Notes: generated from the letters alone by a model not told the origin. Shown: positions 51,255-60,326, numbered from the stretch's first letter. The stretch is 64,000 nt of DNA from Balneolaceae bacterium (GCA_017643365.1 JAEPNO010000009.1:1-64000); one strand, 5' to 3'. Made by a program: numbers and translations.

Positions 51255-53209
51255 GCATTCATCATTTTCAACGTTGGGAGCCCAATCCGTTCTCTAACCT
51301 GTTGGTAACGTGGATCTGAAACCAAGTTCTTAAAAGGTATCATAGAATCAAAAAATATCATTGCGCCAAGGCCTTTATCAATGCCTTCGTTAATATAATT
51401 GAAGGCTGTATCAGCATCACCCATTCCCGCATATACACAGGCAAAATCGAGTGATAAATCCAGGTGAGGTTTTTCTTCGCTTCGTTTTTTAATTTTTTCG
51501 ATGTTTTTGATCGCACCTTCCATATCGCCCTGAATGGCTGCTATGTATCCCAAAAATGCACCTCCGGTATTAGGTTCTTTAACCAGTTTTAAATACTTAC
51601 GTGCGTATTTAAGGGCGTTATCGAAGTCTCCTTTTTCCAGATAAATCATCGAAATACCTTCGAAAGCTGCTCTGAATAGCGGATCTAATTCCAGTATCTC
51701 GTGAAACAATGCTTCACTGTTTTCATAATCGCCAAGCAACACATATGCTCGAGCTAATTCTAACTTTGCAGGTAGCGATAAAGGATCGATTTGACAAGCC
51801 GCTTTATTGTGATGAATCATTCGATCAAACTCGCTTGTTGCCCGGTATAAATAGCCAAGCCCAATTCGTGCATCTAAATATTCAGGTTCAAGCGTAATCG
51901 CCTTTCGTAAATTGGCTTCAGCTACTTCAAAATTCCACTTCGAAAATAAATTTACTAAGCCAAGTGCCGCATAAGATTCTGCCCGGGTGCTGTTTAACTC
52001 AACCGATTTAATGGCATACTCTTCGGCCTGCTTATAAGCCTCGTTGGCTGGTAAATGACCTATCGCACCTAAAAAACTATAGCAATTTGCTAGTGCTGAA
52101 TATGCGTTGGTATATGTTGTGCAATAGTTTATGGCATGCTCGAAAACTGTAATGGCTTTACGAACCGACTCGGGCGTTCGCTTATTCCAATGGTATAGTC
52201 CTTCCAAATAATGATTGTAGGCTACTACACTATCGGTGGATGCCTCGTATAATTTACCCGAAGAATCGAAGAAGGAATCTGCTACTAATTTTTCGGCGAT
52301 CTTTTTTGCTATTTCATCCTGTACACCAAAAATATCCTTCATTTCACCGTCGAAATTCTCCGACCAGATATGAAATCCATCATCGGCGTTAATCAACTGT
52401 GCAGTAACCCTGATGCGGTCTCCGGCTTTTCGAACGCTACCTTCTAGAATCGCAGCTACGTTTAATTCTTTAGCTATTTGGCGGATGTCCTTTGACGTGT
52501 TTTTATAAGCAAAAACCGATGTTCGGGACGTCACCGAAAGATCACCAACTTTTACGAGCGCATTGATAATTTCTTCGGTTATCCCATCGCTAAAATATTC
52601 ATCGGCCGGATCTCCCGAGAAGTTCGCAAAAGGCAGCACCGCTACGCTATTTTGATAAGAACCCGTAATCTCTTGAATGTGCCGTTGCTCGGGCACTTTA
52701 ATGCCATCGTTTGCAAGGGCAAAAATACCTGTGGTTTGAAACACGTTTTTCAATTCGTGTTCGCCAAAAGCCTCAACGCGTATTCCCGGGTGGTTTTTGA
52801 TCTCTTCAAACACTTTGCCGGACATCATCACAGAACCTGGAATCCCTAAACCCTGAACGCGAGCCGCTAAGTTAACTGCATCCCCAAAAATGCCTTCATC
52901 ATCATACACAACATCGCCTAAGTGGATGCCGATTCGCAACGGTACTTCCGGATCTTTTTGCAGTTCTAATTGGATACTTCTCGCAGCATTCACCGCTTCG
53001 ATGGCGCTACCAAACATGCTTAAAGTCCCATCCCCATAATACTGCATTACTTGTCCGCGATGCTCTGCGATGTAGTTATCTACCACCTTCCGTTGGCGAT
53101 CGCGCAGCTCTTTTGCCAATGCTTCATCCTGCTGCATCAATTTGGTATAGCCAACCATGTCGGCAAACATGATGGCAGCAAGTAATCGTATGTTTCTGTT
53201 CTCGGGCAT
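51251..53209 (-). CDS. Class III nucleotidyl cyclase with TolB-like and TPR regions
   Basis: A 652-residue soluble protein. Residues 1-170 form a class III cyclase domain: metal aspartates D17 (FADMVGYT) and D60 (YYGDGTLSMF), and FGDAVNLAARV for the transition-state Asn/Arg. The usual base-selecting lysine position reads Gln56 and the neighbouring Asp position reads Gly, so substrate choice is uncertain. Next is a TolB-like segment (VAVLPFANFSGDPADEYFSDG, about 188-300), then many TPR units to the C-terminus. Comparable architecture is common in cyclases of soil bacteria. Starts at ATG 53209. Confidence 0.9.
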   Translation of the reverse strand: MPENRNIRLLAAIMFADMVGYTKLMQQDEALAKELRDRQRKVVDNYIAEHRGQVMQYYGDGTLSMFGSAIEAVNAARSIQLELQKDPEVPLRIGIHLGDVVYDDEGIFGDAVNLAARVQGLGIPGSVMMSGKVFEEIKNHPGIRVEAFGEHELKNVFQTTGIFALANDGIKVPEQRHIQEITGSYQNSVAVLPFANFSGDPADEYFSDGITEEIINALVKVGDLSVTSRTSVFAYKNTSKDIRQIAKELNVAAILEGSVRKAGDRIRVTAQLINADDGFHIWSENFDGEMKDIFGVQDEIAKKIAEKLVADSFFDSSGKLYEASTDSVVAYNHYLEGLYHWNKRTPESVRKAITVFEHAINYCTTYTNAYSALANCYSFLGAIGHLPANEAYKQAEEYAIKSVELNSTRAESYAALGLVNLFSKWNFEVAEANLRKAITLEPEYLDARIGLGYLYRATSEFDRMIHHNKAACQIDPLSLPAKLELARAYVLLGDYENSEALFHEILELDPLFRAAFEGISMIYLEKGDFDNALKYARKYLKLVKEPNTGGAFLGYIAAIQGDMEGAIKNIEKIKKRSEEKPHLDLSLDFACVYAGMGDADTAFNYINEGIDKGLGAMIFFDSMIPFKNLVSDPRYQQVRERIGLPTLKMMNA

Positions 53210-53225
53210 TAATACAATTTGGCTC

Positions 53226-53249
53226 GATTGTTTGGTGTACTAAACAATC
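53226..53249. promoter_or_regulatory. 24-bp palindrome, likely auto-operator of the cyclase-marR operon
   Basis: Arms GATTGTTT and AAACAATC (8 bp) with an 8-bp centre GGTGTACT; 10 of 12 symmetric pairs match. It lies 17-40 bp upstream of the cyclase ATG. A TATATTTT sequence on the minus strand just upstream could be the -7 element. Size and form are typical of MarR-family autoregulatory sites. Confidence 0.7.
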
Positions 53250-53280
53250 AAAATATAATCAATTATCGTGCCGTCGGAAG

Positions 53281-56200
53281 CTAAAAGAAAAAGCCTGCCT
53301 TAATTTCAAAACTGTTTTCGTTGCCAGAGGTGCCATAGGTTGCACTTATCAAAAACTGATCGAAAACGTTGAACCAAACTCCGCCACCATAACCTTTGTG
53401 CCAAGTGTCGGATTCCTCGCCGTCTGTCCATACTCTCCCGCTATCGACAAAAGTGAGAATTCCGCCTTTGCCACCCAATATGTAGCTATAAAAATCAACG
53501 AGTTCTATGCGTAATTCAGCGTTGGTATACAGGCTTGTTCTGCCCGAAAACCGCTGATTATTAAATCCACGAATCGTTCTTCTAGCGCCAATTGTGTTTG
53601 CCTCATAAAAAGGAAAGTTTCCGATGATGTGCTCACTGCCAAAACGTCCTGCAAATGTGAACTGTCGCTTTGAAGGGCTAGTAACATAAAATGCAGATTC
53701 TCCGGTTAAGCGTAGATGAGATTTGCTAGCCTCGTTCATCCCTAAATTAGCCAAACTATTCAGCGAAATTCTAAAACCATGTTTCGGATTTGCCGAACTG
53801 TCGATATCGTTTAGGACTACACCCGTGGTTACTTGTCCATAATATTGGTTTGAAAATATATTCGGATTGATACCCAATCGAGGCTCATTCAAAATGCTGG
53901 ATTCACCCTCCACATCATCAATTTTGGTGAATTGCAGCCCGGCCCCAACGAAGTATGAAAACATATTCCTCACGTTAATGCTAGCCTTTCCTAGTACTTG
54001 ATATTGCTCTAATCGAGCCCGATAAAATTCTGAGGAAAGTTGCTCTTCGCGATGTGTATCATTTCCCAGACCGAAGAAATAACGATAACTTTCGGGAAGC
54101 AGGGCTTTGCCATCAATGTTTCCATTCCAGTTTTTAGTGAAGCCATTCCATGCGCCATTGTAGCGGATGTTTGCTGCGCCGGTTATGGCCGCATAATTCG
54201 CCCTGATGTAATGTTCTTGCGCCGGGGATTTCCTAAAACCATGCTTCACAAATTTTGGTCCGCCACCGATAAAAATTCCATCGTCATCGTTGAAGGCAAA
54301 GAAGAATCCTATTTGCGTCGAATTCCATTGAAAATCGTTTTTGTAGTAATATTGATTGATTGCCGGGTCGTCTGAAAGGTTGAAATCAGCGTTGCTTTTG
54401 AAGGCTTCGGGGTTTGAGATGTCGGTGTCGTAAACATGAAGGTTTCTTTTGATGCCCGGATTTTCATCCACAAAAACATCCTCGCCGGAACCACCAACCA
54501 ATCGTAGTTTTATATTCGATTTCCTGTTTCCATCCAATACAAACTCATCATCACCACCCATCACATACACGCGCACTTCTTTGGTTAGATCGGAGCTGAA
54601 AGTTCGGTCGTAGTACTTTTCTCGAAGCTTTCCTTTGCCCGAAAGTTTAAAAACCTGAACTCGAAGCGAATCTTTGTTGGTGATGTTTATCACCACTCGT
54701 TCTCGTTTATGGCTTCCGTTTATTGTAACCACTTGATTAATTAAGGTGGCATATTCGAGAGCTATTTCGGGCAGTAAATCTCTTCTCGCTTTCAGTATTT
54801 CGATGGTTTCTTCTCCAAACTCCTCAAAAATGGGTTGCGGATACGCCCGCACCGCTTCTTCGATGGCTTCATCAGTCAGGCTCTGCTTGATTTCGAACGC
54901 CAATTCTACCCAACCGTTTTCATCGATCTGATTGGTGAACCTTCGGGTTAAGCCAAGTGAGTTTTGATTCATTCCTTTCAGGTGCCCGTACGTTTTATCG
55001 AAATTTTGGTATTGCACAAATGGACCAAGTTTAGCCAAAGTTGGAATCAAGCCGTTTAACTTCATCAACGCCACGTCTCGATCGCGCGGGATGGGACGAT
55101 AAATTTTACCTTGCTCGTCATCCGGCTCAAACGCTCCCCATCGCCATTGATCAGCATGGCGATCCCAATCAGCAATTAACATGTCGAACAGTCGAGAGCG
55201 AGCGAATAATTTTTGATCTACCCGGTGATCGATATCGCCATCTACTTCACGCATAAAATCGAGATGAGAAAGCACTTCTTCTGGTCGCCCAACCGAAGCC
55301 AAATCACTCATATCGTTATCGGGTTTGCGTTCGAATAATGCCAGCGTTCCTGCCATCAAATCGCCATAACCACCGAGTAATGGATCATCCGGAACCACAA
55401 AATATTGGGGATTGGTGTGATAAACACCGCTTTGTGCTGCAAGTTGAGCAACAACTAATGCTGCGTACGGATTTAGCATCGAAAATTGATCTTGAGCTAC
55501 TTCCAGTGCAAAGGACTTTTTCAGCGATTCATCCCAAACTTTTCCTGCTTGCTTATCCACCGATCGAAGCACAAATTCTTTATCATCCTCGCCATCTAAA
55601 TGAAGCGTGTTCGACTGCCCACGACCTCCAAATCGAACCGGCTGCAATCCTCCTTCTACTTTCATCACATCAAAAACTGGAAAGTCTGCTTCCACCGACC
55701 ACATCTCTCTACGATTTTCTCCCAATAAACCTCTATACAATTTACCGCCTCGGTCATACTCTTTGTTTGCAGCTATCGTGGTTGGTGTATTCGCAAGAAT
55801 TTGCTCTCGATTTTCGGTAGTCTCTGTTTCATCGATTGCAGAATTGGGTTCCTGCACTTGGGTTCGATAAATGAGCGTGCCTTCGTTTCCATCTTCGTTC
55901 GGCGCCCAAGCTTCCGTCCAAACTGAACCATCGGTGTAGAATTTTAAAATCATAAAGCCATTGCCACCATATGCGAAGTTGGCTCCTTTTCCGTTGGCCA
56001 CATAATCGGTTTTTGAACCAGACCCACTAACCAGATAATGCGTGTTGTAGCGCTTACTTTTCGTCTTTTTGTGATATTGAAGCGTATGCGCATGCCCCGA
56101 CACATAAATAACGTCTTCTTTTTCGCTGAAGGCACCTTTGAATGCATCCGCCATGGCCGAGTAGCGATGATGCGGAATGTCTTGAATGTACCCGAATAGC

Positions 56201-57006
56201 TTTCGATACAGCACATAAATTGAACCAAAAATCGGCGGCGTAAAATGGGTTTTCAGCGGAAAGTAACCACCATGCGACTCATTGGAGTAAAGCGGGTGAT
56301 GTGCGGCCACAATCAAATAATCGTTTTTCCGATCACGGACAATATCCTGCAATTCGTTAATCACATCGCCGGCATCGTTTACATAAAAGTCGCCGTTATC
56401 GCCGTAAGATTTTTCGTAATCGTGCAGCCACCAATGGGTGTCTAGAGCTACCAGGCGGATGTCGTGGCGTAGTGCCGGGTGTTCGTCATCGTCCATTAGC
56501 TCAATTTCATGCGGACCGGGAAAGCCATTATCAGGCAAAAAGGTATTCCCTCTATCCAGATATTCTTCGATGTATTTTTCTTGGCGATTAACCGTCTCAA
56601 GCCCACCTTCTAATCCGTTATTCCAATCATGATTACCGGGCACAAAAACCACACGGCCTTTATAATTAGTTACTGTATTGAGTTGCGCATTTAATCGTTG
56701 TTCGTAAAAATCCCGCCTGGGATGAGTTGAATCGGGCAGGCCATAATTGTAGATGTTATCGCCCAGAAAGATTGCGGCGCTGTTTTCATCAGCTTCTTCC
56801 AGAAACCGCTCAAACAAGTTTAGGGTTGGATCATTTTCGAGATCCGGGGCGCCGGCATCGCCCAGAAGATATACGGAGTAAATGGTTTCTTCGTTTTCCG
56901 GTGGAGGATTACTTTCCCAATCCCGCGAATTCTGTTCGATGTACAAACCGGTAGTTCCACATGCCGATACGAATAAACTAAGTATGGCAAGGTAAATTAC
57001 GCGCAT
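53281..57006 (-). CDS. Lipoprotein metallophosphoesterase fused to an Omp85-like outer membrane barrel
   Basis: A 1241-residue two-part protein. A signal peptide with lipobox VSAC (Cys16) is followed by a calcineurin-like phosphoesterase domain (about 40-370): LGDAGAPD (D50), GDN at 82-84, GNHD at 124-127, AHHPLYS and GHAHTLQ, all five blocks. A linker and a middle domain of about 400 residues (RDLLPEIALEYATLINQ, DSLRVQVFKLSGKG) follow. The C-terminal third is an Omp85-type barrel with the IRGF motif and a terminal aromatic GFFF. The phosphoesterase would face the outside or periplasm beside the barrel. The fusion is known in Bacteroidota but its substrate is not. Confidence 0.85.
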   Translation of the reverse strand: MRVIYLAILSLFVSACGTTGLYIEQNSRDWESNPPPENEETIYSVYLLGDAGAPDLENDPTLNLFERFLEEADENSAAIFLGDNIYNYGLPDSTHPRRDFYEQRLNAQLNTVTNYKGRVVFVPGNHDWNNGLEGGLETVNRQEKYIEEYLDRGNTFLPDNGFPGPHEIELMDDDEHPALRHDIRLVALDTHWWLHDYEKSYGDNGDFYVNDAGDVINELQDIVRDRKNDYLIVAAHHPLYSNESHGGYFPLKTHFTPPIFGSIYVLYRKLFGYIQDIPHHRYSAMADAFKGAFSEKEDVIYVSGHAHTLQYHKKTKSKRYNTHYLVSGSGSKTDYVANGKGANFAYGGNGFMILKFYTDGSVWTEAWAPNEDGNEGTLIYRTQVQEPNSAIDETETTENREQILANTPTTIAANKEYDRGGKLYRGLLGENRREMWSVEADFPVFDVMKVEGGLQPVRFGGRGQSNTLHLDGEDDKEFVLRSVDKQAGKVWDESLKKSFALEVAQDQFSMLNPYAALVVAQLAAQSGVYHTNPQYFVVPDDPLLGGYGDLMAGTLALFERKPDNDMSDLASVGRPEEVLSHLDFMREVDGDIDHRVDQKLFARSRLFDMLIADWDRHADQWRWGAFEPDDEQGKIYRPIPRDRDVALMKLNGLIPTLAKLGPFVQYQNFDKTYGHLKGMNQNSLGLTRRFTNQIDENGWVELAFEIKQSLTDEAIEEAVRAYPQPIFEEFGEETIEILKARRDLLPEIALEYATLINQVVTINGSHKRERVVINITNKDSLRVQVFKLSGKGKLREKYYDRTFSSDLTKEVRVYVMGGDDEFVLDGNRKSNIKLRLVGGSGEDVFVDENPGIKRNLHVYDTDISNPEAFKSNADFNLSDDPAINQYYYKNDFQWNSTQIGFFFAFNDDDGIFIGGGPKFVKHGFRKSPAQEHYIRANYAAITGAANIRYNGAWNGFTKNWNGNIDGKALLPESYRYFFGLGNDTHREEQLSSEFYRARLEQYQVLGKASINVRNMFSYFVGAGLQFTKIDDVEGESSILNEPRLGINPNIFSNQYYGQVTTGVVLNDIDSSANPKHGFRISLNSLANLGMNEASKSHLRLTGESAFYVTSPSKRQFTFAGRFGSEHIIGNFPFYEANTIGARRTIRGFNNQRFSGRTSLYTNAELRIELVDFYSYILGGKGGILTFVDSGRVWTDGEESDTWHKGYGGGVWFNVFDQFLISATYGTSGNENSFEIKAGFFF

Positions 57007-57073
57007 AAATTGGAAGTGATTAGAGCCGTTTAGATGAGATACAGGTTAGTATATTTGTGCGGCAGATACAACA

Positions 57074-57102
57074 AAGGCCAGCAGTTTGCTAGCCTTGTTT
57101 TT
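57074..57102 (+). terminator. Hairpin with T run in a divergent promoter gap
   Basis: Arms AAGGCCAGCA (57074-57083) and TGCTAGCCTT (57087-57096) with one mismatch and a 3-nt loop, then GTTTTT to 57102. It lies between the phosphoesterase gene (leftward) and the HTH gene (rightward). It may be a terminator/attenuator for transcripts entering the HTH gene rather than an ordinary terminator. Confidence 0.5.
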
Positions 57103-57245
57103 GAGTAACTGGCACTAATATACGGCGGGAAGCGGCCCTCGACCAAATCAAATTTATATTGTATAAGTAATGATAATTAACAATAATTTGATCTATATTT
57201 ACCGCCCATTAAAACTAAAAGACTAGTCATAATCGAAAGAGATAC

Positions 57246-57662
57246 ATGCCACGTAAAATAGGAGAACTAACCCTTTATTCTGTTGATGATCTGCATGAGA
57301 TGCTGGGCGTGTCGAAATTGACACTCCGTTCGTACATCAGAAATGGGAGAATAAGAGGACGTAAACTGGGCGTAAGTTGGTACGTTACTGAAGACGCAAT
57401 TCGAGAATATTTTGAACAACCACAGGAGCTGCCAACGACTTCGTCATCACCAAAAAAAGAAACACCAAAATATGTGGTGCAGGGAGTGAATGATTTAGTG
57501 AGCGAAACGGAAGAGTGCGAAACTATCGATGAGGTGTTGTCGCTTTTAAATGAACAGCCTATCATTAGTTTGTTTCAGGTGCAGATTGTGAACCGCACCA
57601 CCAACGAAATTGTAGAAATTATTAAAGCCCGAGATTTTATTGAACAACATGCGAACCGTTAA
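57246..57662 (+). CDS. Helix-turn-helix (excisionase/MerR-like) protein
   Basis: 138 residues. Residues 10-60 form an excisionase-family helix-turn-helix: LYSVDDLHEMLGVSKLTLRSYIRNG followed by GRKLGVSWYVTEDAIREYF. The C-terminal part (LVSETEECETIDEVLSLLNEQ) has no recognised domain. The next gene overlaps its end by 14 bp. It may be a regulator or a DNA-binding adaptor. Confidence 0.8.
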   Translation: MPRKIGELTLYSVDDLHEMLGVSKLTLRSYIRNGRIRGRKLGVSWYVTEDAIREYFEQPQELPTTSSSPKKETPKYVVQGVNDLVSETEECETIDEVLSLLNEQPIISLFQVQIVNRTTNEIVEIIKARDFIEQHANR

Positions 57663-57933
57663 AGATACCTCGCTCGAAACCTTTCAATTTGGCGATAACG
57701 CCGAAGACAAATATTACCTGCTCATTGATCTGGTTAAAAATGAAAACGGAATTGACTTAGCCAAACTCACGAATGCCGATCCGCGCATGTTCGATACTGT
57801 GCTAAACGAGATGGGGTGTGTATTGATGCTAAGTGGTGATGAAATGGAGGAGCTGATTCGTCGTGGAGATGTTGCAAAAGATGATATGCACGGCTCTTTA
57901 TTTGCGCTTGCGCAACAAGAGGGTTTGTTATAA
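57649..57933 (+). CDS. Hypothetical protein overlapping the HTH gene
   Basis: A 94-residue acidic protein from the ATG at 57649 (MRTVKDTSLETF), overlapping the HTH gene by 14 bp; a TTG three codons earlier is the longer alternative. Mixed helix/strand content, no membrane segment. A possible dimerisation helix follows KDDMHGS. It is probably co-translated with the HTH protein and may act with it. No family recognised. Confidence 0.6.
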   Translation: MRTVKDTSLETFQFGDNAEDKYYLLIDLVKNENGIDLAKLTNADPRMFDTVLNEMGCVLMLSGDEMEELIRRGDVAKDDMHGSLFALAQQEGLL

Positions 57934-58497
57934 GCTCCTTAACTGATCCCGTTGTTGATACCAGCTCCAAACTCGCTGAAGGCAAACGATCGATTTTCCA
58001 TCGTTGATTTTACCTGTATCAATCATGTTCATAGCACTTGTAAATGGCGTTCTGGTAAGTGTTACAAACTCATCGGCATCGGTGTTTTGTTGCTGCATAC
58101 TGATACCCGTTGCAGCGTAAATGTGAATCACTTCATCGGAATACCCGATAGCAGGATAAAAGTGCCCGATATAATGTATCTGATCAGCTACTAACCCTGT
58201 TTCTTCTTTGAGTTCACGCTCAGCTGTTTGGTCAGGGGTTTCATTTTTGTCGATTTTACCGGCCGGCACTTCAATAAAAAGTTGTTTACATGAATAGCGA
58301 TATTGCTCTATTAAGAGGATGTCGCCGTTATCAAAAATCGGTACAACAGCACATGCGCCGGGGTGCTTAATCCAATCACGAGTAGCAGTTGCGCCATTCG
58401 GTAAGCGTACCTCATCCACATACACTTTCAGTAAATTGCCATCGTAAACCTGCTTCGATGACCTCTTTTTCTCTACAAGTTCCTGGGCGTGTTTCAT
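57928..58497 (-). CDS. Nudix hydrolase, ADP-ribose pyrophosphatase type
   Basis: A 189-residue Nudix enzyme. The Nudix box runs from GKIDKNETPDQ through AERELKEETG, with the metal-binding REL-EE set. Upstream QYRYSCKQLFIEVPAGKI is typical of ADP-ribose/ADP-sugar pyrophosphatases (NudF-like). It hydrolyses ADP-ribose-like compounds in the cytoplasm. It overlaps the hypothetical gene on the other strand by a few bases at its 3' end. Confidence 0.9.
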   Translation of the reverse strand: MKHAQELVEKKRSSKQVYDGNLLKVYVDEVRLPNGATATRDWIKHPGACAVVPIFDNGDILLIEQYRYSCKQLFIEVPAGKIDKNETPDQTAERELKEETGLVADQIHYIGHFYPAIGYSDEVIHIYAATGISMQQQNTDADEFVTLTRTPFTSAMNMIDTGKINDGKSIVCLQRVWSWYQQRDQLRSL

Positions 58498-58560
58498 AGT
58501 GGTTTTATCTAAATAATGGCTTTAACTTTCAGCTTCTAATATCGGAAATAATCCTACGCA

Positions 58561-59151
58561 TTGGGTATCACAGAAAATATCGACGGAAATAAAGTAACGG
58601 TCTCTGGCCGAGTATTTACTATATCGAATTTCATTTCGTTTAGTAGGGTTTTTATTGTGTTTCCTGTGGTCTACATCCACTATCGAAACAACCTGATGTA
58701 CAACACCGAGGTTATTGTATTATTGATATATGGCTTGATTTCTGATTATTTGGATGGATTGGTCGCACGAAAAACCAACACCATTTCGGAAGTGGGTAAA
58801 ATGATCGACCCAATCTCTGATAAGCTTTGCGCCGGAGCGTTATTTATTTACACGGTTTGGCTGGGATGGGTACCTACGTGGTTTTTGATCTTTTTCATCG
58901 TGCGCGATGTGCTCATTATTTTAGGATCGACTTTCATCAAAATTAAATACGGCAAAGTTGCGATGAGCACCATGAGTGGAAAGATTTCTGTGAACATTAT
59001 TTCAGCCTATTGGCTTGCTGTTTTCTTTCTGCGAGACGCGGCCGAAATTCATCAGTTTTTATTAGGCTTATCGGTACTAATAATGACCATTTCCTTTCTG
59101 GATTATTTTAACCGATATCGCCGTATTATGATGGGAGCACAATTTAATTAG
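58561..59151 (+). CDS. CDP-alcohol phosphatidyltransferase
   Basis: A 196-residue membrane enzyme with the family signature DG(x)2AR(x)8G(x)3D(x)3D: DGLVARKTNTISEVGKMIDPISD. About four to six membrane helices follow. Most likely phosphatidylglycerophosphate synthase-like. Start is TTG at 58561; no ATG in frame gives a full N-terminus. Five bp before ftsY. Confidence 0.87.
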   Translation: MGITENIDGNKVTVSGRVFTISNFISFSRVFIVFPVVYIHYRNNLMYNTEVIVLLIYGLISDYLDGLVARKTNTISEVGKMIDPISDKLCAGALFIYTVWLGWVPTWFLIFFIVRDVLIILGSTFIKIKYGKVAMSTMSGKISVNIISAYWLAVFFLRDAAEIHQFLLGLSVLIMTISFLDYFNRYRRIMMGAQFN

Positions 59152-59155
59152 CATT

Positions 59156-60109
59156 ATGGGTTTATTTGAAAAACTAGGATTCAAGAAAAAAGAAACGCTC
59201 GATAAAGGTGTTGAAAAAAGCCGTTCTGGTTTACTTGATAAATTAGGCAAAGCCCTTGCCGGCAAAGACACCGTTGACGACGCCACGCTCGACGAACTCG
59301 AAGATATTTTGATCACTTCGGATGTGGGCGTTAAAACCACCATCGAAATTATTGGCCGCATCGAAAAAAGGGTAGCCCGCGATAAGTTTGTAACTCAGGC
59401 TGAGCTTCAAACGATGTTGAGAGAAGAAATCATTGCTCTGCTGCAAGAAAACAGCGCCGATAAACCCGCAGAGTTTGATGCCGAATTACCTAACAAACCT
59501 CATGTTGTGCTCATTGTAGGCGTGAACGGAGTGGGCAAGACAACCACTATTGGGAAGCTGAGCTACATGTATAAAACCGCCGGCAAAAACGTTTTGCTTG
59601 GCGCTGCCGATACCTTTCGTGCTGCTGCGGTTGATCAGCTTAAAATTTGGAGCGAACGTGCGGATGTCCCCATCATTGAGCAGGGCCAAAATGCCGATCC
59701 TGCTGCAGTTGCTTTCGATACTGTTTCAGCCGCCAAAGCTCGTGGAACCGACATCGCACTAATCGACACTGCCGGACGACTACACAACAAAAAAGCTTTG
59801 ATGGATGAGTTAGGTAAAATCAAACGCGTGATGAGCAAAGTGGTTGAAGACGCTCCTCATGAGGTTATACTAGTGCTGGATGCATCCACCGGCCAAAATG
59901 CTATGCAACAGGCCAAAGCCTTTACCGAAACGGTTGACATCACCGGGCTGGCACTTACCAAATTGGATGGAACGGCAAAGGGTGGAATCGTAATTGGGAT
60001 TTCGAATGAGCTAAAGGTGCCGGTTAAATACATCGGTTTAGGTGAGAAGATCGAAGACCTTCAAGTTTTTGATAAAGTTGCCTTTGTAAACGCTTTATTT
60101 GGCGAATAG
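59156..60109 (+). CDS. ftsY: Signal recognition particle receptor FtsY
   Basis: A 317-residue SRP-GTPase that docks SRP-ribosome complexes at the membrane. Short N-domain (A region reduced to FEKLGFKKKE), then the NG domain: G1 GVNGVGKTT (122-130), DTFRAAAVDQL, DTAGRLHNK and TKLDGTAKGG. All GTPase motifs intact. A terminator follows its stop. Confidence 0.97.
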   Translation: MGLFEKLGFKKKETLDKGVEKSRSGLLDKLGKALAGKDTVDDATLDELEDILITSDVGVKTTIEIIGRIEKRVARDKFVTQAELQTMLREEIIALLQENSADKPAEFDAELPNKPHVVLIVGVNGVGKTTTIGKLSYMYKTAGKNVLLGAADTFRAAAVDQLKIWSERADVPIIEQGQNADPAAVAFDTVSAAKARGTDIALIDTAGRLHNKKALMDELGKIKRVMSKVVEDAPHEVILVLDASTGQNAMQQAKAFTETVDITGLALTKLDGTAKGGIVIGISNELKVPVKYIGLGEKIEDLQVFDKVAFVNALFGE

Positions 60110-60136
60110 AAAAAGCCCGCATATAGCAGGCTTTTT
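60110..60136 (+). terminator. Intrinsic terminator of ftsY
   Basis: Arms AAAAAGCCCGC (60110-60120) and GCAGGCTTTTT (60126-60136) with one mismatch and a 5-nt loop. The A/T-rich arms would also work on the other strand, where they lie about 10 bp after the micro-ORF stop. Confidence 0.83.
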
Positions 60137-60144
60137 ATAATAAT

Positions 60145-60252
60145 TTATGGTTCTGTTACTTCTTCGCCATCATTAGGTGGACCTGGTGGTGGTGGTGGTG
60201 GATCATCTCCCCCGCCTCCGGGGATCATATGTGCGATCTTTTCTAATTTCAT
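60145..60252 (-). CDS. 35-residue Gly/Pro-rich micro-ORF
   Basis: An ATG at 60252 opens a 35-codon frame ending in TAA at 60147-60145. The peptide starts MKLEKIAHMIP, continues with four glycines, two aspartates, six prolines, then GPPND and an acidic tail. AGGA lies about 8-12 bases upstream of the ATG as a possible ribosome site. The clean GG-type junction after a charged start and the bidirectional terminator just past its stop favour translation. It is divergent from the TPR-CHAT gene 74 bp away. Function unknown; a processed peptide is one idea. Too short for certainty. Confidence 0.5.
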   Translation of the reverse strand: MKLEKIAHMIPGGGGDDPPPPPPGPPNDGEEVTEP

Positions 60253-60326
60253 AAGCTGTCCTGTTTATTTCGTTTTTGGAGTTCCATAAATAAACGTGAT
60301 ATTACCATGAAAGGCAATGAAATCAC

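Noticed and set aside
55338-55820. 160-codon frame opposite the phosphoesterase-barrel gene
   Set aside because: Antisense shadow of a well-supported 1241-codon gene; no independent evidence.
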